Source: Coprococcus sp. (GTDB taxonomy: Bacteria; Bacillota; Clostridia; Lachnospirales; Lachnospiraceae). Taken from it: DNA of 64,000 nt. Location of the stretch: assembly GCA_022793995.1 (NCBI GenBank), contig JAAWDY010000014.1:20694-84693 (forward strand), read 5' to 3'. The translations under genes and the position numbers were made by a program. Position 1 is the first letter of the stretch. The number at the start of each line of letters is the position of its first letter. The notes beneath the pieces are model-generated. The model ran no database searches and had not been told where the DNA came from. It saw only the letters and a program-made list of their open reading frames with translations. Shown here one piece after another: positions 59,344 to 64,000 of this stretch.

Positions 59344-60243
59344 ATGAAAAAGAAAAAAGGATTTACAAGATACTCGGGACAGGATAAGGTGCTGCTCACA
59401 ATCGGATATATACTGTTGGGGTTATTCGTAATTGCGATTATCGTGCCGATGGTTTATATTATTGTTGCATCCTTCATGGATCCTATCACATTGCAGAATA
59501 AGGGAATCACCTTTGATTTCAGTAAATGGACGGCGACTGCCTATGAACGTGTCATGACGAACAGCCAGATCTGGATTGGCTTTAAGAACGCGGTCGTCTA
59601 TTCCGTAGTGTTTACGGTTGTATCCGTGGCGGTGACGCTTCTTGCAGCTTACCCGCTGTCAAGGGCGGACTTCAGGGGAAAAGGTTTCTTTAATATCCTT
59701 TTTATCATTACGATGTTTTTTGGCGGCGGCCTGATTCCTACATATTTAATAGTAAGTAATCTGGGACTTGTGGACAGTATGTGGGCTGTGATTCTCCCGG
59801 GGGCGTTCAGCGTGTGGAACATGACGATCGCGAGGACTTATTACAGAGGAATCCCCCAGGAACTTCGTGAGGCGGCGGATGTAGACGGAGCAAGCGAGCT
59901 GACATTTTTCTTTAAGATTCTGCTCCCAGTATGTACGCCGGTCATCGCTGTGCTTGTGCTTTGGCAGTTTGTGGGCATGTGGAACAGCTATTTTGACGCT
60001 ATGATCTACCTGAATGATTCTGCAAAACAGCCTTTGCAGCTTGTCCTGCGTTCCATCCTCATCCAGAACCAGCCGGAGTCCGGGATGATCGCGGATATGC
60101 AGAGTACGGCGGCGCGTGCGCAGTTGGCGGAGCTTCTGAAATACGCAACCATTATTATTTCCAGTTTACCGCTCCTTGTCATGTATCCGTTCTTCCAGAA
60201 ATATTTTGACAGTGGAATCATGGCGGGCGCTGTAAAAGGATAG
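59344..60243 (+). CDS. carbohydrate ABC transporter permease, YtcP/AraQ type
   Basis: A 299-residue partner permease with six helices. The EAA loop is ELREAADVDGASELTFFFKI near residue 179, with ILPVCTPVIAVLVLWQFVGM after it. It lies 15 nt after the first permease. The pair forms the membrane channel for oligosaccharide uptake. The solute-binding lipoprotein follows 42 nt later. Confidence 0.93.
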   Translation: MKKKKGFTRYSGQDKVLLTIGYILLGLFVIAIIVPMVYIIVASFMDPITLQNKGITFDFSKWTATAYERVMTNSQIWIGFKNAVVYSVVFTVVSVAVTLLAAYPLSRADFRGKGFFNILFIITMFFGGGLIPTYLIVSNLGLVDSMWAVILPGAFSVWNMTIARTYYRGIPQELREAADVDGASELTFFFKILLPVCTPVIAVLVLWQFVGMWNSYFDAMIYLNDSAKQPLQLVLRSILIQNQPESGMIADMQSTAARAQLAELLKYATIIISSLPLLVMYPFFQKYFDSGIMAGAVKG

Positions 60244-60285
60244 GTGTGTTGGTTACAGACAGTAACAAGGAGAAGGAGGCAGACG

Positions 60286-62022
60286 ATGAGCAATAGATTG
60301 GGAGATAGATTGAGAGGCAAATTTGGAAATAAATTTGGATTCCGGGATGGACGCAGATACGGGAAACGAATTACGGCGGCGGTCCTTGCGGTATGTATGG
60401 CGGCTACTCTTGCAGGCTGCGGGGGAAAGAGAAAGATTAACGACGGGACGTTCCGTCCTGTGGACGAGGCGACGCTTCAGTTTCCGCTGAAGGAGAAGAC
60501 AACGCTGACAGGTATGATCAGTTACCCACCCAGTACGGAATCAGAGCCTAACAACCGGACGATTTTTAAACGGCTGCAGGAGCAGACGAATGTAGAGATC
60601 GACTGGACGGCGATCCAGTCCGACCAGTGGCCGGATAAAATCTCGCTGAACATGTCGGATCCGAATAAGTTGACGGATTTTATCTTTTCCGCGGGATTTT
60701 CGGACAGTAATCTGTTAAAATATGGGGAGTACGGAGCAATCATCCCGCTGGAGGAGTATATCGACGCTTATATGCCGAACCTGAAATCTGTATTTGACAA
60801 ATACCCAGAATACCAGACCATGTGTACGGATGTAAACGGACATATCTGGGCGTTGCCCTGGATTGAGCAGCTTGGCTCCGGTAAGACGGCGATCCAGACG
60901 ATCGGAAATATGAGTTTTATTAATAAGAAATGGCTGGATTTTCTGAAGCTCGATATTCCTGAGACAGTGGATGAATTCGAGGAAGTCCTGATTCAGTTCC
61001 GCGATCATGCATCGGAGCTCCAGGAGGAATTTGGAATTGAAGGAAGCATTATTCCTATGTCCTGTATTGTCAACAACGGCGACCAGGACCCAGCAATCCT
61101 GATTAACGGCTTTGGCGAGGGATACGGCGACCCGGATAAGGACCGGCATATTGCGGTTACGGACGATAAGAAGGTGATCTGTACCGCGACACAGGAAGGC
61201 TATAAAAAGGGAATCGAGTGGCTGAATAAGCTGTATGAAGAAAAACTGATCGACCCGGAAGCATTTACCCAGGAATGGTCCACCTATGTATCAAAGGGCA
61301 AATCCGGCCGTTACGGCGTATGCTTTAGCTGGGACGTGGGAAATATCGACAATTTAAAGGATTGGGTTCCGCTTCCGGTCCTGACGGCGGATACTCGGAA
61401 TCTCACCCCTCAAAACGGCTCTTTCACCAGCGGATTCGACAGAGGACGCTGTGTGGTAACTTCCGTTGCGGAAAACCCGGCGCTGGTGTGCGCGTGGTTG
61501 GACCAGATGTATGCGCCGCTGCAGTCCCCGCAGAATAACTGGGGAACTTACGGGGAGGACGATGATTTTGATATCTTTGAGATGAGCAAGAATGATAAGG
61601 GAGAAGAGATGTTAAAGCATGCGCCCCTGGGCGACGCGTCCCCGGTAGAAGTAAGGGAAGCGGAGGCGGTTGGCGGACCGCTTGCGATCCTGGATGAATA
61701 TTACGGTGTGTATGTGACCTGCCCGGACGACGCGCAGTACCGTCTGGACTGGATCAAAGAATACTATACGCCGGATATGCATACCGAGTATGTCTACCCG
61801 AATATCTTCATGAGCCGTGACGATACGGAGAAGCTGTCAAACCTGCAGGCTGATATCCAGAAAGCGATCAATGCAAAGAAAGCGGACTGGATTATGAACG
61901 GATTTAACGACGCTGACTGGGACAAGTATCTGAAGGATTTGGAGGCGTACGGGTTAAGCGAATATTTGGATTTATTCCAGTCCTACCTGGATAAATATTA
62001 CGCAGAGACGGCAGGAAATTAG
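60286..62022 (+). CDS. extracellular solute-binding lipoprotein of the sugar transporter
   Basis: From ATG 60286 (578 residues), with AAGGAG and GGAGG nearby; the open frame upstream to 60244 is not used. An unusually long basic N-terminus (about 27 residues) precedes the signal helix and the lipobox AATLAGCGG (cysteine near 45). The mature protein is a large type-1 family binding protein like LipO, typical for LplB/YtcP systems. It captures the sugar outside the cell. Beta-fructosides are suggested by the linked GH32 gene, not by visible residues. Confidence 0.92.
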   Translation: MSNRLGDRLRGKFGNKFGFRDGRRYGKRITAAVLAVCMAATLAGCGGKRKINDGTFRPVDEATLQFPLKEKTTLTGMISYPPSTESEPNNRTIFKRLQEQTNVEIDWTAIQSDQWPDKISLNMSDPNKLTDFIFSAGFSDSNLLKYGEYGAIIPLEEYIDAYMPNLKSVFDKYPEYQTMCTDVNGHIWALPWIEQLGSGKTAIQTIGNMSFINKKWLDFLKLDIPETVDEFEEVLIQFRDHASELQEEFGIEGSIIPMSCIVNNGDQDPAILINGFGEGYGDPDKDRHIAVTDDKKVICTATQEGYKKGIEWLNKLYEEKLIDPEAFTQEWSTYVSKGKSGRYGVCFSWDVGNIDNLKDWVPLPVLTADTRNLTPQNGSFTSGFDRGRCVVTSVAENPALVCAWLDQMYAPLQSPQNNWGTYGEDDDFDIFEMSKNDKGEEMLKHAPLGDASPVEVREAEAVGGPLAILDEYYGVYVTCPDDAQYRLDWIKEYYTPDMHTEYVYPNIFMSRDDTEKLSNLQADIQKAINAKKADWIMNGFNDADWDKYLKDLEAYGLSEYLDLFQSYLDKYYAETAGN

Positions 62023-62054
62023 AAAGGTGTTTATTTGAAAGGAAGATAAGAACT

Positions 62055-63539
62055 ATGACAAGTCAGACACTGCGTGAAGCGCGAAAATATGAAGACGCTT
62101 CAGGAAAATTGATTCGTAAAGAGGAGCGTCCCGATTTCCACCTGACTCCACGTACAGGCTGGATGAACGACCCCAATGGTTTTTCTTATTATAAAGGGCG
62201 GTATCATTTATTTTATCAGTATTACCCCTATGAATCCAGGTGGGGGTCCATGCACTGGGGACATGCGGTAAGCAGTGATTTGCTTCATTGGGAATATCTT
62301 CCTTGCGCACTCGCCCCGGACGAGGCCTACGACAGAGATGGGTGTTTCTCCGGCAGCGCTGTAGAACTTCCGGATGGACGGCAGCTTCTGATGTATACTG
62401 GGGTGTTAAAGGAACACGAGGAACGCGACATTTACAGGGAAGTGCAGACGCAGTGTATCGCCGTGGGGGACGGGGTGGATTATGAGAAATATGAACAGAA
62501 CCCTGTTCTAGATCAGCGGGATATCCCGGCGGGCAGCAGCAGGTTTGATTTTCGCGATCCCAAGATATGGAGGAAGGTCGATGGAACCTACGCGTGCGTT
62601 GTAGGGAACCGTCCGGCGGATGGAAGCGGGCAGATCTTATTGTATGACAGCGCGGATGGATTTCACTGGAAGTTTAAAAACGTACTGGTTTCCAACCAGG
62701 ACCGTTTCGGGAAGATGTGGGAATGCCCGGATTTCTTTGAACTGGACGGAAAGTGGGTACTGCTCACAAGTCCGCAGGATATGCGCCCGGAAGGGTTTGA
62801 ATATCATAATGGGAATGGGACGCTCTGCCTGATCGGGGACTATGACGAAGGAGCCGGTAAATTTGTGGAAACGCATAACCAGTCGATTGACTATGGAATT
62901 GATTTCTATGCGGCTCAGACGGTATTAGCGCCGGACGGCCGCAGGATCATGATCGGCTGGATGCAGAACTGGGACGCCTGCAGCATGCGTTCGCCGGATG
63001 AACCATGGTTCGGACAGATGAGCCTGCCGAGAGAGCTGTTTCTGAAAAATGGCAGATTGTACCAGCGGCCGATCAGGGAGTTGGATGCCATGCGGCGCGA
63101 TAAAGTAGAGTATAGGGACGTTACAGTATCCGGTGTTGTGAAGCTGAATGGGATTAAGGGCAGAAAGGTGGATATGGAACTGACGGTCCGTCCGGGAGAC
63201 GAGGAAGAGCTATATCAGAAGTTTGCGGTCCGTTTTGCACAGAACGATACATGCTATACTTCGCTGAGCTTCCGCCCTCGAGAATCAATCCTGAAAGTGG
63301 ACCGGAAATTCTCGGGTTCCAGAAGAGCCATCATCCATCAGCGGCGTAGTCTGGTAAAGACAGAAAACGGTGAACTAAAGCTTAGGATCATATTAGACTG
63401 TTTTAGCGTGGAAGTCTTTGTAGATGACGGGAAACAGGTGATGACAGCCACCATGTATACGGAACAGGAGGCGGACGATATCTCGTTTTTTGCAAATGGG
63501 ACGGCGAATATAGACATTGTGAAATATGATCTTCGATGA
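62055..63539 (+). CDS. glycoside hydrolase family 32 (sucrose-6-phosphate hydrolase / fructanase)
   Basis: Cleaves beta-fructosidic bonds. The 494-residue chain has the nucleophile motif WMNDPNG near residue 36, RDP in DFRDPKIWRK and the acid/base motif ECPD (MWECPDFFEL), with a C-terminal beta-sandwich. No signal peptide, so it acts on imported sugar in the cytoplasm. It lies 32 nt after the binding-protein stop, and a terminator follows. As there is no PTS gene, its substrates are probably non-phosphorylated sucrose or short fructo-oligosaccharides. Confidence 0.94.
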   Translation: MTSQTLREARKYEDASGKLIRKEERPDFHLTPRTGWMNDPNGFSYYKGRYHLFYQYYPYESRWGSMHWGHAVSSDLLHWEYLPCALAPDEAYDRDGCFSGSAVELPDGRQLLMYTGVLKEHEERDIYREVQTQCIAVGDGVDYEKYEQNPVLDQRDIPAGSSRFDFRDPKIWRKVDGTYACVVGNRPADGSGQILLYDSADGFHWKFKNVLVSNQDRFGKMWECPDFFELDGKWVLLTSPQDMRPEGFEYHNGNGTLCLIGDYDEGAGKFVETHNQSIDYGIDFYAAQTVLAPDGRRIMIGWMQNWDACSMRSPDEPWFGQMSLPRELFLKNGRLYQRPIRELDAMRRDKVEYRDVTVSGVVKLNGIKGRKVDMELTVRPGDEEELYQKFAVRFAQNDTCYTSLSFRPRESILKVDRKFSGSRRAIIHQRRSLVKTENGELKLRIILDCFSVEVFVDDGKQVMTATMYTEQEADDISFFANGTANIDIVKYDLR

Positions 63540-63559
63540 AAAAAATAGAGTGCATGGAA

Positions 63560-63585
63560 TGGGGGACGTTCGTCCCCCTATTTTA
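63560..63585 (+). terminator. terminator of the fructoside operon
   Basis: Stem TGGGGGACG / CGTCCCCCTA with a TT loop and TTTT. Confidence 0.9.
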
Positions 63586-63632
63586 ATGTGCTATTTTGAA
63601 GTGAATACAATTGGACAAGGATACTGATAAAA

Positions 63633-63669
63633 TGGGTGCATTCCCCGCATTTTCCGAGGTTTGCACCCA
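63633..63669 (-). terminator. terminator downstream of the integrase remnant
   Basis: Minus-strand stem GGGTGCA / TGCACCC with a 20-nt loop and ATTTTAT. It lies 38 bp past the integrase stop. Similar hairpins end Tn916-family integrases in other genomes. Confidence 0.6.
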
Positions 63670-63706
63670 TCTGTATGTCCTTTATGATACTGAAATGATA
63701 CTATAA

Positions 63707-63960
63707 TCATATCTTCTCTATTTTTGCCACAATATCGGACTGTGCTTTGGGAAACAGGTGAGAATAAGTATCAAGGGTAATACTGGCGGATTCATGCCCC
63801 AAACGTTCCGCTACTAATACCGGATTCGCGCCAAGGTTGATTAGAGTCGATGCGTGGCTGTGCCTAAGTCATGAAACTTGCTTTTGATTTTATATTGCAC
63901 CATTTCTTTGATTTTTGAAATAAACTCAATAAATTGCACTTCATTTATTTCAATATTAAT
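63707..63960 (-). pseudogene. tyrosine integrase C-terminal fragment, frameshifted
   Basis: The minus strand reads FHDL then, after a one-base loss, RHSHASTLINLGANPVLVAE and RLGHESASITLDTYSHLFPK, ending AQSDIVAKIEKI. These are the catalytic RHxH box and the Tyr nucleophile of phage/ICE integrases. The frame break at about 63870 splits the box. Upstream codons, toward the window edge, are AT-rich and do not resemble the rest of an integrase. So an integrated element was lost or truncated here. Confidence 0.8.
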
Positions 63961-64000
63961 GATATACTGAAAATAGATTTTTACTATTGAGGTATATGAG

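Overview
The window reads as the chromosome of a spore-forming, low-to-mid GC Gram-positive anaerobe of the Clostridia, most likely Lachnospiraceae. The reasons are a SpoIIR gene, strong AGGAGG-type ribosome binding sites, many GTG starts, lipoprotein lipoboxes, NiaR, DUF1934, CvfB and CotJC/rubrerythrin-like proteins, LplB/YtcP-type sugar permeases with a LacI regulator, and VanR/BceR-style two-component control. The species cannot be fixed from sequence alone.

Layout. 1-4.5 kb: divergent TetR fragment and metal P-type ATPase, spoIIR, CDF metal exporter. 4.5-11 kb: housekeeping run (acyl-ACP thioesterase, S1 protein CvfB, small HPr-like protein, dnaE, pfkA). 11-14 kb: TetR regulator and three-gene ABC exporter with matching candidate operators. 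14-18.5 kb: repeats, a locus with face-to-face promoters, GrpB, DUF1934, a membrane protein, an FKBP/trigger-factor-like lipoprotein, NiaR. 18.7-28.8 kb: a decaying stretch in which intact genes (metG, MGMT-like protein, acetyltransferases, methyltransferase) alternate with internally deleted pseudogenes (ketoacid oxidoreductase, LysR, PIN toxin, HD hydrolase, AAA/PD-(D/E)XK protein). 28.9-45.6 kb: tatD, rsmA, AIM24, citrate synthase, ferritin-like protein, AlbA_2 regulator, alpha/beta hydrolase, MarR plus heterodimeric ABC exporter, glycogen-debranching enzyme, amidase lipoprotein, zinc-ribbon membrane protein. 45.6-48 kb: tRNA-Glu and tRNA-Cys followed by mobile-element debris and a broken MATE gene. 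48-55.4 kb: ogt, a two-component system and a divergent Gld-like ABC operon with two frameshifts. 55.4-63.5 kb: a beta-fructoside locus (YesL, LacI, ABC permeases, solute-binding lipoprotein, GH32). The right edge holds a broken tyrosine integrase.

The least explained structure is intergenic. At least three families of dispersed, hairpin-rich repeats recur: family 1, a GGCG hairpin plus a second hairpin, including a 68-bp tandem pair; family 2, a roughly 170-bp multi-hairpin element in six full or partial copies on both strands, one of which supplies the 3' end of tatD; family 3, a hairpin that also serves as a terminator. Other notable signals are a pair of 22-bp operators shared by a TetR gene and its exporter operon, four 15-bp direct repeats before the MarR gene, 11-bp-spaced TTTAA repeats at the two-component/ABC divergent promoter, and a tiny hydrophobic reading frame between convergent promoters that resembles a type I toxin-antitoxin layout.
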